DNA of 49,923 bases from Bacillota bacterium (GCA_029006345.1 JAQXGK010000006.1:1-49923); one strand, 5' to 3'. Counted from the first letter of the stretch, positions 20,010 through 29,779 are shown. The notes: a model not told the origin generated them from the letters alone. A program made the numbers and translations.

Positions 20010-20163
20010 ATTATAACCAATCCCCGGGCTAAAATAAAAACCGCCGCAAAAGAAAACATCGCGCACCGCAATGCTCTTAGAATACGGCGGTTTATCATCG
20101 ACTTGAAGCCGAAAGTAAACAATACTTGTCCGAGATGCGGTCTGCTCCCGGCATACAAATGCA

Positions 20164-20298
20164 TCAGTATGTGAGTCTTGCTCTGCCTTTCGCACGGCGT
20201 CTCTTAAGGACCTTTCTGCCGTTAGCAGTCTTCATTCTCTTTCTGAAGCCATGTTCAACTTTTCTCTGACGCTTCTTGGGCTGGTATGTTCTTACCAT
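20164..20298 (-). CDS. rpmH: 50S ribosomal protein L34 (44 aa; absent from the supplied ORF track)
   Basis: reverse-strand translation [44 protein letters not shown]. Confidence 0.97.
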   Translation of the reverse strand: MVRTYQPKKRQRKVEHGFRKRMKTANGRKVLKRRRAKGRARLTY

Positions 20299-20355
20299 AT
20301 TAACAGCACCTCCTTTACATAGGCGATCGCGGAATAACCGTCAAATTCACCTGAT

Positions 20356-20384
20356 ATTATATAATGACGCAGGTCGGTTGTCAA
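20356..20384 (-). promoter_or_regulatory. consensus sigma-A promoter of rpmH operon
   Basis: reverse strand TTGACA (20384-20379), 17 bp spacer, TATAAT (20361-20356). Confidence 0.85.
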
Positions 20385-20424
20385 GCATATTTGCAAAAAA
20401 AGCGTTTTCGACCCTGCGACCGCT

Positions 20425-21267
20425 CTACTTTTCCTCGCGGAAATAAGTCAGCGCCGCGCCGATTACAGTTCCGAATTCGGCTATATCGGGAATGAGGAAA
20501 TTGGTAGAGAACATATGTCCTAGACCCTCAAAAGTCGGCTTCGCCTGCTTTATGGCGGCAAGATTGCCGGTCAGGACGATGTCGCTTATCCCATAGCTTC
20601 GGGAGGCAAAAACGGCGATCATTCCGATGGTCTCAAATATCATATTTATTATACCGAGCGCTATATCCCCCTTGCTGGCGATGTCCGAAAGCTTTCCGAA
20701 ATTGGAAGCCGTAGTTTCAACCGGAAGGGTCGGTATGATATTTTTCTGTGTGATATCCGAAATGCGCAAATCTACATTGTCAAGACTTCCTGTCTCCGCA
20801 AGCTCGCTGATAAGGGAAATGTCCTGCATATTGAGCATCTTTTTCGACAGTCCCAAAAGCGTGCCGCCGCCGACTCCGGTGCCGCCGAGGTAGACAAGCG
20901 AATCCTTATCCGCGTCTGCCATTACGGTCGCCGTGCCTGTGCCCATACTGACCACTATAGCGCGTCTGAGTCCCGACAGATGCAAACCTCCGAGGCCGAT
21001 AGCATTGAATTCCTCGACATGCTTTGTCTTACGCTCAAACAAATCTGTCGTTATAAACGACGAGCCCACGCCGGTCACTCTGACCTCGCTGACATTTTCA
21101 AGCGGGATATCGTTAATCTGCGTGAATTTGCCGAAAGCTCCGTAAACGCTGGCAAGCGGGTCGGTAGCCTTTACGAAAAGCGGCTTTATAAGCTTCTTTC
21201 CGTCGTCGGTAAAGCCGCATATTTTGGTGGTGCTTCCACCGACATCTATTCCGATGATGATTCCCAT
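20425..21267 (-). CDS. coaW: type II pantothenate kinase
   Basis: IIGIDVGGSTTKICGF, VTGVGSSF, VSMGTGTATV, GGTGVGGGTLLGLSKKML. Confidence 0.88.
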   Translation of the reverse strand: MGIIIGIDVGGSTTKICGFTDDGKKLIKPLFVKATDPLASVYGAFGKFTQINDIPLENVSEVRVTGVGSSFITTDLFERKTKHVEEFNAIGLGGLHLSGLRRAIVVSMGTGTATVMADADKDSLVYLGGTGVGGGTLLGLSKKMLNMQDISLISELAETGSLDNVDLRISDITQKNIIPTLPVETTASNFGKLSDIASKGDIALGIINMIFETIGMIAVFASRSYGISDIVLTGNLAAIKQAKPTFEGLGHMFSTNFLIPDIAEFGTVIGAALTYFREEK

Positions 21268-21316
21268 AGCATATTGCCTTTCCGCACGGCGACCCGTGCA
21301 TGACGCCGGTAAAAAA

Positions 21317-21979
21317 TCAGTTTACCTCTCCCGTATATATACAGTCGACGCTCTCCCACGACGGACGGATAACCTTGAGATCCCGGAATCTGACATGGCC
21401 GTGATATGCGCCCAGCCCCACTCTGCCGAGCAGGTCGAATTCGTGACGAAGCGGGTCAAAAAGCTCAACTATCAGCACGCCGTCGACGAATATGAATGAA
21501 TGGTCGCCGATATTGCCTGCCTGAATGTGATACTCTCTTTCCGCCTCAAGCTTGAGAAGTCCCGTAGCCGCCCACGGCTTGAGCTGAGGGTAATGCTCTA
21601 TGCCGGTCTTATTGTCCCACCAGCCGCCGAGTCCGGCTATATAACCGGGAGCCGCGTCCACCTTGTCGTAATCCCATCCCGCCGAGCAGAAGGAGAAATT
21701 CAGGTCATTGTCGCAGTTTCCTACCGTCTTTCCGACAAAGTCGAGAAGAATATCCCCGGGGTAGCTGAAGCGCGAATAGACAAGCGCGCCGTGGTTGGTT
21801 TCATCCCTGCCGTCCAGCCAGCCGTCGACTACCTTCCAGTCTCCGCCGCCGCAAGTGGTCTCCCAGTCCCTTTCAAGTGTTTTTGAGGTAAACGGCGCGT
21901 CATACAGCACCGTGCTCTTTGATAAATCTATGTTTTTTTGAGAAATATGAAGCAAAATGATCCTCCGAAACAAGCGCAA
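21317..21979 (-). CDS. concanavalin A/LamG-like (DUF1961/YesU-like) protein
   Basis: LERDWETTCGGGDWKVVDGWLDGRDETNHGALVYSRFSYPGDILLDF; aromatic beta-sandwich-like sequence. Confidence 0.55.
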   Translation of the reverse strand: MRLFRRIILLHISQKNIDLSKSTVLYDAPFTSKTLERDWETTCGGGDWKVVDGWLDGRDETNHGALVYSRFSYPGDILLDFVGKTVGNCDNDLNFSFCSAGWDYDKVDAAPGYIAGLGGWWDNKTGIEHYPQLKPWAATGLLKLEAEREYHIQAGNIGDHSFIFVDGVLIVELFDPLRHEFDLLGRVGLGAYHGHVRFRDLKVIRPSWESVDCIYTGEVN

Positions 21980-21991
21980 AATTCTTGTGTT

Positions 21992-22603
21992 TTACTGTTT
22001 TTCCGCAAACGCCTTGTGCAGGGGCTTTGTTATCGCCGTGCCTGCCACAAGCGAGAATATTGCCTCCACAATGCCGTTCAATCCGATAAACGCCGCAAAG
22101 AACGGAATTATAGCCGACATATCGAATCCCCACTCTGTCATCGTCTTGACGAAGGTATCGTTTGAATAGAACAAAACGATAAGAGTAAAGACAAAGAATA
22201 CTGTATTGAGTAGCGCCGAGCAAATGCTTGCCACCGCGAAGGAAGCCAGCTTTGTCTTATCTATCCTGTAAAGCGCCTTGAAAATGATGCCGACCAAAAA
22301 TCCCATCAGTGTGCGGGGCACTATGCAAAGAATCAACGTAAAGAACGGGTTAATACCGACAAGCATAGCTCCGAACGCACTTCCCATAAAGCACTGAGCA
22401 AAACTTGTCAGTCCGAAAACAAAACCGAGCAGCGTACCTGCAAGAGGTCCCATAACTATCGCCGCTATCGCAACAGGCAGCATCATCGTCGAAATCTCTA
22501 TGGCTCCCACTCTGATGTATCCCAGCGGTGTGAAGCCCATTAGCAGCATGATCGCCACCAACACCGCGTACTGGGCCAATCTTACTACTTTACTGTTTTT
22601 CAA
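21992..22603 (-). CDS. ECF transporter S component, possibly pantothenate-specific (PanT-like)
   Basis: six-helix hydrophobic protein, FTPLGYIRVGAIEISTMMLPVAIAAIVMGPLAGTLLGFVFGLTS; same strand and upstream of coaW. Confidence 0.8.
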   Translation of the reverse strand: MKNSKVVRLAQYAVLVAIMLLMGFTPLGYIRVGAIEISTMMLPVAIAAIVMGPLAGTLLGFVFGLTSFAQCFMGSAFGAMLVGINPFFTLILCIVPRTLMGFLVGIIFKALYRIDKTKLASFAVASICSALLNTVFFVFTLIVLFYSNDTFVKTMTEWGFDMSAIIPFFAAFIGLNGIVEAIFSLVAGTAITKPLHKAFAEKQ

Positions 22604-22640
22604 GATAATATCATCTCCTGTTTTTTATTTATGAACCTTA

Positions 22641-22669
22641 ATTATAGCTTTATCAGTAGCTTTTGTCAA
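22641..22669 (-). promoter_or_regulatory. consensus sigma-A promoter upstream of the ECF S-component gene
   Basis: reverse strand TTGACA-N17-TATAAT. Confidence 0.8.
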
Positions 22670-22708
22670 GAAATGCGGCGCTTTTTATCGGTCATGCGGG
22701 CGAAAAAA

Positions 22709-23965
22709 TCATCTCGCGGGCGGCTCGGCAAGCTTATTTACCGCGGTGTAGATATACGACAGCTGATACCATGTCGCGAAATCCACCACTCCGGTAACCG
22801 GCAGTGAAAAGACGCGCTGAAACGTACGGACGCTGTCGGCGGTAGCCTGACCGTATATGCCGTCAACCGCGACCTTACCTATGGCGGGATAATTATTTGC
22901 AATTGAATTGAGCTGAGACTGAACGACCCGTACCGGCTGTCCCGACGAGCCTATGGAAAGCGGACTGCCGCCGTATGACTGCGGCACGCCCTCTACCCGA
23001 GCGGCCTCCTTGAAATAGGTGCTTGCTCCGTAATAGCGGCGGAGTATCTGTATTGCCGAATAGCCCTGATCTCCGAGCGACTTTGAACCCCACTGATGCA
23101 TTCCGACGGCACATTGTACTCTCTTTCCGTCGCAGTACTGCGCGAAAAGCGGCTGAGCGATACCGGGCTGTGTGATGTAGGTGGTGAAAACATCGTCCAC
23201 CACAACCGATATCTCGTCGAAAATGTTCCTGTCAGGAGAAAATGCCTGGTCGTAGGCGGTGGAATTGGTTATGGTGAAATCATACCCCTTCGAGCGGTAC
23301 CATTCGGTATATACGCGGTTGAGCGTAAGAGAAATAATGGCGATGATATTTGCCTTGAGCGTTTCCTCCGGCCAGGTGGCGTATATCTCGCAGCAGGCTA
23401 CATTCTTTATATAGTCTATAAACGGCACGCTGACATTCCGTGCCGAGGTATTTGACGGCGTGCCGAGATGGACGGTCACAAAAGCGGGAATGACCGGCTC
23501 CGGCAATATTACAAGGCCGTTGTCGTTGGGGAGCGGCTTGACCGGATCCTCCTCGATTTTCGGCGGAAACATTCCCCAAAGCGTGTTTTGATCTATGAAA
23601 ACAGTATCGGAAGAAGTAGTCGGAGGCGGCGTAAGCACGCAGGTCTGCTCGGCGTTGCAGGTGGGCAGGATCTGCACGCCCTTGACTCTGAATTCCGAAA
23701 AATCCTTTGCCGTAACAGTGACATTGTATTCGCTGTACGGCTTATTATAGCCCGCCTCCTCCGAGTACTCCTCGGGCGGTGCCGAAAGCTCGACGACCGG
23801 GGTCATCCCCGACGAATCGGTTCTGAGTTCATCCACGACAAACGTATCGTCCCGGTCTGTAATGCGCACAGTCGCGCCGTCGAGCGGCGTAACCCTGTCA
23901 AAGCCCGTTACATTGACTCGCAAAAAGCCGGTATCGGTATAATCCGTGTTCTGAAAATTGTTCAT
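22709..23965 (-). CDS. SleC-like spore cortex-lytic enzyme (SpoIID-like catalytic region + C-terminal PG_binding_1)
   Basis: N-term GFLRVNVTGFDRVTPLDGATVRITDRD...RTDSSGMTPVVELSAPP resembles SleC pro-region; YIKNVACCEIYATWPEETLKANIIAIISLTLNRVYTEWYRSKGYDFTITNSTAYDQAF SpoIID-like; C-term VRVVQSQLNSI...VDGIYGQATADSVRTFQ. Confidence 0.8.
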   Translation of the reverse strand: MNNFQNTDYTDTGFLRVNVTGFDRVTPLDGATVRITDRDDTFVVDELRTDSSGMTPVVELSAPPEEYSEEAGYNKPYSEYNVTVTAKDFSEFRVKGVQILPTCNAEQTCVLTPPPTTSSDTVFIDQNTLWGMFPPKIEEDPVKPLPNDNGLVILPEPVIPAFVTVHLGTPSNTSARNVSVPFIDYIKNVACCEIYATWPEETLKANIIAIISLTLNRVYTEWYRSKGYDFTITNSTAYDQAFSPDRNIFDEISVVVDDVFTTYITQPGIAQPLFAQYCDGKRVQCAVGMHQWGSKSLGDQGYSAIQILRRYYGASTYFKEAARVEGVPQSYGGSPLSIGSSGQPVRVVQSQLNSIANNYPAIGKVAVDGIYGQATADSVRTFQRVFSLPVTGVVDFATWYQLSYIYTAVNKLAEPPAR

Positions 23966-24052
23966 ATTACTTACATTTCCTCTCTTTCCGGTATGTGTCG
24001 GACAAAAGCCGTCATAGAATATAATATGTCAGAAAGAGAGGATTTGATTATT

Positions 24053-25681
24053 ATGGACGAAACGGAAGTAATAGTGAAATACAACGGAGATATTTCCGCC
24101 GTCGCACGGGCAGTCGGCGGAAAAGCGGAAATTCTTAACAGTTCGTACGCCATAGTAACTCTGCCGACGGACAGAATCGAAATGCTGAGGGATTTTCGCG
24201 AGGTGGAATACACAGAACGCGACAAAGTGCTGTATTTTCAGCTCAGGGACGAGCTGGACTCCGCCTGCGTACCGCCCGTAAACTCCGACACCGGGCTCGG
24301 CATCGCAGGGGAAGGCGTGATAGTCGCGATAATAGACTCGGGCATAGACTACACACATCCGGACTTTCGCAATCCCGACGGCAGCACACGCATACTTTAC
24401 ATATGGGATCAGACCGCGCCGTCCGACGGCGCGCAAAAGGGCGCTGTATATACAAAAGATATGATTGACGAGGCTCTTAATTCGGGCGAGCCGTATGCCG
24501 TCGTGCCGAGCCGGGATATATCTGGGCACGGCACCGCCGTAGCGGGCATTGCGGCAGGCAACGGCGCGGCAAGCTCGGGAGCGGAGCGCGGCGTCGCACC
24601 CAAAGCTCAGATAATCGCGGTAAGGCTTGATGAGCGGAGCGGACTCGGCAGTGCGCAGTCGACCGACATAATGCGCGCGCTCAGATTTGTATTCGACCGA
24701 GCGATACAGGAAAACATGCCGCTTTCTGTCAATCTGAGCTACGGAACAAACAACAGTCCGCACGACTCCATGAGCTTATTTGAAAACTTTATAGACGACA
24801 TATCCGGCGAATGGAAGGCCGCCGTTACAGTCGCCGCCGGCAACGAGGGAGACGCAGGGCGCCATTTCAGCACGAAATTAACCGCCGGCGAAGCGTCGGA
24901 CGCGGTATTTTCGCTGTCAGGCTCGGAGGCGTATCTGACGCTGTGGAAAAATTTTGCCGACGATGTGACATTTACGCTGATCTCGCCGTCGGGACAAGCC
25001 GTATTTTCGCTTGCCCGCGGCGGAACCGCCTCGGTATCCCGCGCCGAGGGCGGCGAGGTCAGCGCGCTCTACGGTCTGCCGACAAACTACACCGTGTCGC
25101 AGGAGCTGTTTGTCACATTCCGCGGGATGCAGATAGGCTCTCAGGGGCTGTGGCGGCTTATCATGCATCCGCGCAGCATAGTGGACGGCGAAATTAACAT
25201 ATGGCTGCCGTCAAGCTCCGCCGCCGATTCTGCAAGCGCGTTTCTCGTTCCCGATCCCAACAACACTATAACCAGTCCCGCCACCGCCGGGCGGGTCATA
25301 ACAGTCGCGGCGTACAACTCATCCGTCGGTAACACGGCGCTGTTTTCGGGACGCGGCAGAGAAAACCTGCCCCTCAAGCCGGATATCGCCGCTCCGGGGG
25401 TGAATGTCCTGTCTGCGCGTGCCGGCGGAGGCTACGACCGCTATACCGGCACGAGCTTCGCCGCGCCGTTTGTCACCGGCAGTGCCGCTCTCATGCTGGA
25501 ATGGGGCGTGGTACGCAAAAACGACCCGTTTTTGTACGGGCAAAAGATAAAGGCGTATCTTCGCCGCAGTGCGTCCCGGCGCAGTTTCACGGCCTATCCT
25601 AACAACTCCGAGGGCTACGGCAGGCTGAATTTATGCGGCGCGTTCATAGAGCTGATATCGGAAGGGAGTGATATTCTGTGA
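24053..25681 (+). CDS. Csp-like subtilisin-family (S8) germination protease
   Basis: catalytic motifs IIDSGIDYTHPDF (D), SGHGTAVAGIAAG (H), AAGNEG (oxyanion N), GTSFAAPFVTGSAALMLEWG (S); start placed at ATG 24053, ORF track extension to 23468 overlaps the divergent gene. Confidence 0.88.
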   Translation: MDETEVIVKYNGDISAVARAVGGKAEILNSSYAIVTLPTDRIEMLRDFREVEYTERDKVLYFQLRDELDSACVPPVNSDTGLGIAGEGVIVAIIDSGIDYTHPDFRNPDGSTRILYIWDQTAPSDGAQKGAVYTKDMIDEALNSGEPYAVVPSRDISGHGTAVAGIAAGNGAASSGAERGVAPKAQIIAVRLDERSGLGSAQSTDIMRALRFVFDRAIQENMPLSVNLSYGTNNSPHDSMSLFENFIDDISGEWKAAVTVAAGNEGDAGRHFSTKLTAGEASDAVFSLSGSEAYLTLWKNFADDVTFTLISPSGQAVFSLARGGTASVSRAEGGEVSALYGLPTNYTVSQELFVTFRGMQIGSQGLWRLIMHPRSIVDGEINIWLPSSSAADSASAFLVPDPNNTITSPATAGRVITVAAYNSSVGNTALFSGRGRENLPLKPDIAAPGVNVLSARAGGGYDRYTGTSFAAPFVTGSAALMLEWGVVRKNDPFLYGQKIKAYLRRSASRRSFTAYPNNSEGYGRLNLCGAFIELISEGSDIL

Positions 25682-27381
25682 CAGAGGAGGAAAAAATGCA
25701 GTATGCGGTTTCCCCCTACACCGCAGATTTTGTACTGAGAATCAATCCCTCCACCGAGCGAACTCTCGAGTCGCTTTCGGGTGTGGCGGTCACCAACATT
25801 CTCTCCGGGCGGTACGCCGTATGTTATGTGAAAAACGACATTCTTTCGGACACGATACGGAACGGCGCCACCGACGCGGTAAGCGCCGCCGCAACGGTTC
25901 TCGGCACGCTTGACCGGCGCGACCTCAACTACGCCGGGATCACCGCGGTGCGCTCGGACTCGCTTCTCGGACTGCGGGGGAGCCAAACGATAGTCGGCAT
26001 TATCGACACCGGAATAGACTACACGGCCGCGCCGTTCATACGGGAGGACGGAAGCACAAAAATCATTTCCATTTATGACCAGACGGCCTCCGGGCCGCCG
26101 CCTGCCGGCTTTTATTTCGGGCACGAATACACGCGCGAGGACATAAACCAGGCCCTGAGTTCCGACGACCCTTACACCGTCTTGCCGAGCAGAGACGAGT
26201 CGGGACACGGGACCTTCCTCGCCTCGGTATCCGCAGGGCGCGAGCTCGACGGCTTTTCGGGGGCGGCTCCCGACGCAGAAATAGTCGCCGTCAAGCTAAG
26301 GCGCGCCAAGCCGTATTACCTTACTAACTACATGATACCCGACAGCGCCGAGAACGCCTTCAGCTCGGTTGACATCATGCTCGGTGCGGAATTCATACTC
26401 AACAAGGCGCGCGCCGAGGGCAAGCCGTGCGTAATCTTCATTGGGCTGGGAACAAACCTCGGCAGTCACGACGGCTACTCAATCTTTGAGGAATATCTGA
26501 GCGGCATATCAAGCCAGCGCGGAGTCTGCCTGTGCATTGCGGCAGGCAACGAAACGCGCGCGCGGCACCACGCGCAGGGGCAGATACCCGCCGATCCGGG
26601 CACGGCAATGCTGGACATAAAGGTAGGAACCGAGGGCAGTAATGTATATATGACGCTCTGGAACGAGATATCAGACCGCATTTCCATAGCTGTGCGGAGT
26701 CCCACAGGAGAATTTGTTTCGAAAGTGCCCGCCCGACCGAATCTTACCTATTCATCACGGCTGGTGCTTGAGCGCTCAACCGTCGATATAAGCTACTACT
26801 TCCCCGTCGAGGGTACGGGCAGTCAGCAAACGGTGCTGAGAATACACGACGCAACCGAGGGAATATGGACGGTGACAATGTACGGCGATATTATCCTGAG
26901 CGGCAATTATCAGGCCTGGCTGCCGATAAACGGCTTCGCTCCGCCGGGTCTCGAATTCCTCGCAAGCTCCCCCTACGGCACCGTAACCGTTCCGGCAACC
27001 CTGCCGACCGCAATCTGTACGGGCGCTGTGGACGCAGGCAACGGAAGCCTCTATCCCGACTCCTCCTGGGGTCCCAATCGCAGTAATTTTATAGTTCCCA
27101 CACTGATTGCGCCGGGAGTAGATGTAGCAGGCTACTATCCGTACGGGGAAGGCACCATGAGCGGCACAAGCGTCGCCTGTGCGATAACCGCCGGTGCCGC
27201 CGCGCTTATGCTCGAATGGGGCATAGTACGCAAAAACGACATATCCTTATCAACCTATCAGATCAAGGCATACATGGTACGCGGGTGCCGAAGAAGCGAG
27301 GGACTGACATATCCCAACGTCCGCACGGGCTACGGCGAGCTCGACCTTGCGGAAAGCTTCCGCATTATGAGAAATGTCTGA
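25678..27381 (+). CDS. second Csp-like subtilisin-family (S8) protease, translationally coupled to the first
   Basis: IIDTGIDYTAAPF (D), SGHGTFLASVSAG (H), AAGNET (N), GTSVACAITAGAAALMLEWG (S); GTG start overlaps upstream TGA. Confidence 0.88.
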   Translation: MTEEEKMQYAVSPYTADFVLRINPSTERTLESLSGVAVTNILSGRYAVCYVKNDILSDTIRNGATDAVSAAATVLGTLDRRDLNYAGITAVRSDSLLGLRGSQTIVGIIDTGIDYTAAPFIREDGSTKIISIYDQTASGPPPAGFYFGHEYTREDINQALSSDDPYTVLPSRDESGHGTFLASVSAGRELDGFSGAAPDAEIVAVKLRRAKPYYLTNYMIPDSAENAFSSVDIMLGAEFILNKARAEGKPCVIFIGLGTNLGSHDGYSIFEEYLSGISSQRGVCLCIAAGNETRARHHAQGQIPADPGTAMLDIKVGTEGSNVYMTLWNEISDRISIAVRSPTGEFVSKVPARPNLTYSSRLVLERSTVDISYYFPVEGTGSQQTVLRIHDATEGIWTVTMYGDIILSGNYQAWLPINGFAPPGLEFLASSPYGTVTVPATLPTAICTGAVDAGNGSLYPDSSWGPNRSNFIVPTLIAPGVDVAGYYPYGEGTMSGTSVACAITAGAAALMLEWGIVRKNDISLSTYQIKAYMVRGCRRSEGLTYPNVRTGYGELDLAESFRIMRNV

Positions 27382-27390
27382 CCGACAATA

Positions 27391-27419
27391 TTGAATTTGC
27401 CGGTTTCACGGTGTATAAT
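27391..27419 (+). promoter_or_regulatory. sigma-A-like promoter for the aminotransferase gene
   Basis: TTGAAT-N17-TATAAT. Confidence 0.65.
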
Positions 27420-27453
27420 AGGTAAAAACCAATTTCCGAAAGGACATAATATA

Positions 27454-28611
27454 ATGCCGGAATTATCAAAGAGAACACGGGGCTTTACGGACTCCGTCAT
27501 CCGCCGAATGACGCGCATATCCAATCAATACGGAGCCGTCAATCTCTCCCAGGGTTTTCCGGATTTTGACCCGCCCGCAGAGCTGACCGCAAAGCTGCGT
27601 GAAACAGCGGCGGCAGGGCCTCATCAATACGCGACGACCTGGGGAGCGGAAAACTTCAGGCAGGCGCTTGCCGAAAAACAGGCCAAATTTATGAACATTC
27701 CCGTAAGCGCCGACGACATCGTCGTCACCTGCGGCTCGACCGAAGCCATGATGGCAGCCATGATGTCCGTAACCGACCCGGGAGACAAGGTGGTAGTTTT
27801 TTCGCCGTTTTACGAAAATTACGGCGCCGACACCATTCTCTGCGGAGCCAAGCCGGTGTTTGTGCCGCTCAAGCCGCCGCACTTCGACTTTGACCCCGAG
27901 GTGCTGGAGGACGCATTCCGCCTGCACCCGAAGGCTCTGATACTCTGCAACCCGTCAAACCCGTGCGGCAAGGTATTCTCACGCCAAGAGCTTGAAACGA
28001 TTGCTTTTCTCGCAAAGAAATACGACTCCTTCGTCATAACCGACGAGGTTTACGAGCATATAGTCTTCGCGCCTCACCGCCACACATACATCGCCTCTCT
28101 TGACGGTATGCGCGAGCGCACTATCAGCGTAAGCTCGCTTTCCAAGACATACTCGGTTACCGGCTGGCGGCTGGGATATGTCATCGCTCCGCCGGAGGTT
28201 ATCGACACCGCGCGCAAGGTCCATGATTTTCTGACGGTGGGCGCGGCAAGCATATTGCAGGAGGCTGCGGTTACGGCGCTTAGATTCCCCGACTCGTACT
28301 ACGACAGTCTGACGCGGCTATATACCGAAAAGCGGGACTTCTTTCTCTCGGGGCTCGATTCGCTCGGGCTGACCCACACCGTTCCCGAGGGCGCATACTA
28401 TGTAATGCTCGACATCTCGCAATACGGCTACGAGAGCGATCTCGAATTCTGCGAGGAGCTCGCACGCACGGTAGGAGTAGGCGCGGTGCCCGGCTCGAGC
28501 TTCTTCCGTGAAAACGAAAACCGATACATACGTTTTCATTTCGCCAAAAAGCGCGAGACACTTGAAGAGGCGCTCAACCGACTCGAAAACATCAAAAAAA
28601 TAGCAAAATAA
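27454..28611 (+). CDS. class I/II PLP-dependent aminotransferase
   Basis: NLSQGFPDFDPP, NPSNPCGKVFS, TDEVYEHIVF, SVSSLSKTYSVTGWRLGY (PLP Lys); start ATG 27454 after gaaagga. Confidence 0.93.
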   Translation: MPELSKRTRGFTDSVIRRMTRISNQYGAVNLSQGFPDFDPPAELTAKLRETAAAGPHQYATTWGAENFRQALAEKQAKFMNIPVSADDIVVTCGSTEAMMAAMMSVTDPGDKVVVFSPFYENYGADTILCGAKPVFVPLKPPHFDFDPEVLEDAFRLHPKALILCNPSNPCGKVFSRQELETIAFLAKKYDSFVITDEVYEHIVFAPHRHTYIASLDGMRERTISVSSLSKTYSVTGWRLGYVIAPPEVIDTARKVHDFLTVGAASILQEAAVTALRFPDSYYDSLTRLYTEKRDFFLSGLDSLGLTHTVPEGAYYVMLDISQYGYESDLEFCEELARTVGVGAVPGSSFFRENENRYIRFHFAKKRETLEEALNRLENIKKIAK

Positions 28612-28631
28612 GAAAATTTCAGTCAAAGACG

Positions 28632-28669
28632 AAAAAAAGAGGCAGTTTGAAAAAACTGCCTCTTTTTAT
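28632..28669. terminator. bidirectional rho-independent terminator
   Basis: aaaaagaggcagttt-gaa-aaaactgcctcttttt hairpin between convergent genes. Confidence 0.85.
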
Positions 28670-28696
28670 AATCTTACAAATCGCAAAGCGTGAGAA

Positions 28697-29740
28697 TTAC
28701 TTAACCTCGATAACTCTCTTCTCCTCGCCGGAACGGTAAGCCGCCTCGACTACCTTCTGAACCCATACCGCATCGGTCATGGGGACATTTATCTTTGTGC
28801 CGTTGAGTATGGAATCGGAGAACGACTCTATCTCGCGGGTGTAGGGGTTTCCGAGCTCCACATCAAGCTCAAGCGGCTTGACCTCGTTGCGCGTCTGGTT
28901 TGCATCGTAGCCCTCTGCGTCCGAGATAACTACCTCAACCTTGCCGCCGTCCACCTGACCTATGGTGCCTTCGGCGAGAATTGAGCCCTTTGTGCCGTAA
29001 ATCTCAAGGCGGCACTTAGCGGCGGCGTCGGGAATATTGAAGTGTGAATCAACATAAGCGGTAGCGCCGTTGGACAGCTTCAGAAGGATGTTTGAAGAGT
29101 CGTCAACATCGTACTTGAAGGACTTTGTCTCATTAAATCCGACTACCTCAGTGGTCTTGGCGCCGGTGATGTACTCTATCAAATCGATGCAGTGAACGCC
29201 CATATCTATCAGCGCGCCGCCTCCCGAAAGCTCCTTCTTCTGACGCCATGCTCCGGGAATTTCGGGATACCAGCAGGTCAGCTGACCGCGGCAGGAAACT
29301 ATCTGTCCCAGCTTGCCTTCCTCAACTATCTTCTTCATGGCCATATTATAGGCATTGTAGCGCATAACAAATCCGGTTGCGGTAAGGACATTTGCCTTGT
29401 TGCAAGCCTCGACCAACTCGTTGCACTCCTCTATCGACTTAGCGATGGGCTTCTCAACGAGAATATGCTTGCCTGCCTTTGCTGCCGCCAGCACCTGATC
29501 CTTGTGATAAATAACCGGAGAAGCTATGTAAACAGCCTCGACCTCCGGATCGTTTACAAGATCCTCGGTATTGTCGTACGCGCGCTTAGCATTATACTTA
29601 GCGCGGAACTTTTCGGCAAGCTCCATATTGATCTCCATTACCGCCACAAGCTCTGCATTGTCTGCAAGCATCATGCCGGGAATAGTTCTTCTGTCGGCGA
29701 TTCCGCCTGCGCCGAGGACGCCCCACTTTACTTTTTTCAT
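28697..29740 (-). CDS. Gfo/Idh/MocA-family oxidoreductase
   Basis: WGVLGAGGIADRRTIPGM Rossmann motif; VEAVYIASPVIYHKDQVLAAAKAGKHILVEKPIAKS. Confidence 0.93.
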   Translation of the reverse strand: MKKVKWGVLGAGGIADRRTIPGMMLADNAELVAVMEINMELAEKFRAKYNAKRAYDNTEDLVNDPEVEAVYIASPVIYHKDQVLAAAKAGKHILVEKPIAKSIEECNELVEACNKANVLTATGFVMRYNAYNMAMKKIVEEGKLGQIVSCRGQLTCWYPEIPGAWRQKKELSGGGALIDMGVHCIDLIEYITGAKTTEVVGFNETKSFKYDVDDSSNILLKLSNGATAYVDSHFNIPDAAAKCRLEIYGTKGSILAEGTIGQVDGGKVEVVISDAEGYDANQTRNEVKPLELDVELGNPYTREIESFSDSILNGTKINVPMTDAVWVQKVVEAAYRSGEEKRVIEVK

Positions 29741-29779
29741 TATGAATAATTCCTTTCAGAAATTTTTATTTCATCCTGT

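Noticed and set aside
20299-20424. Possible oriC between rpmH and coaW
   Set aside because: Only about 125 bp, holds a promoter but no TTATCCACA-like boxes or AT-rich unwinding repeats seen
23468-24052. N-terminal extension of the first Csp-like ORF
   Set aside because: Overlaps the divergent SleC-like gene and lacks any domain; ATG 24053 with a nearby RBS is more plausible
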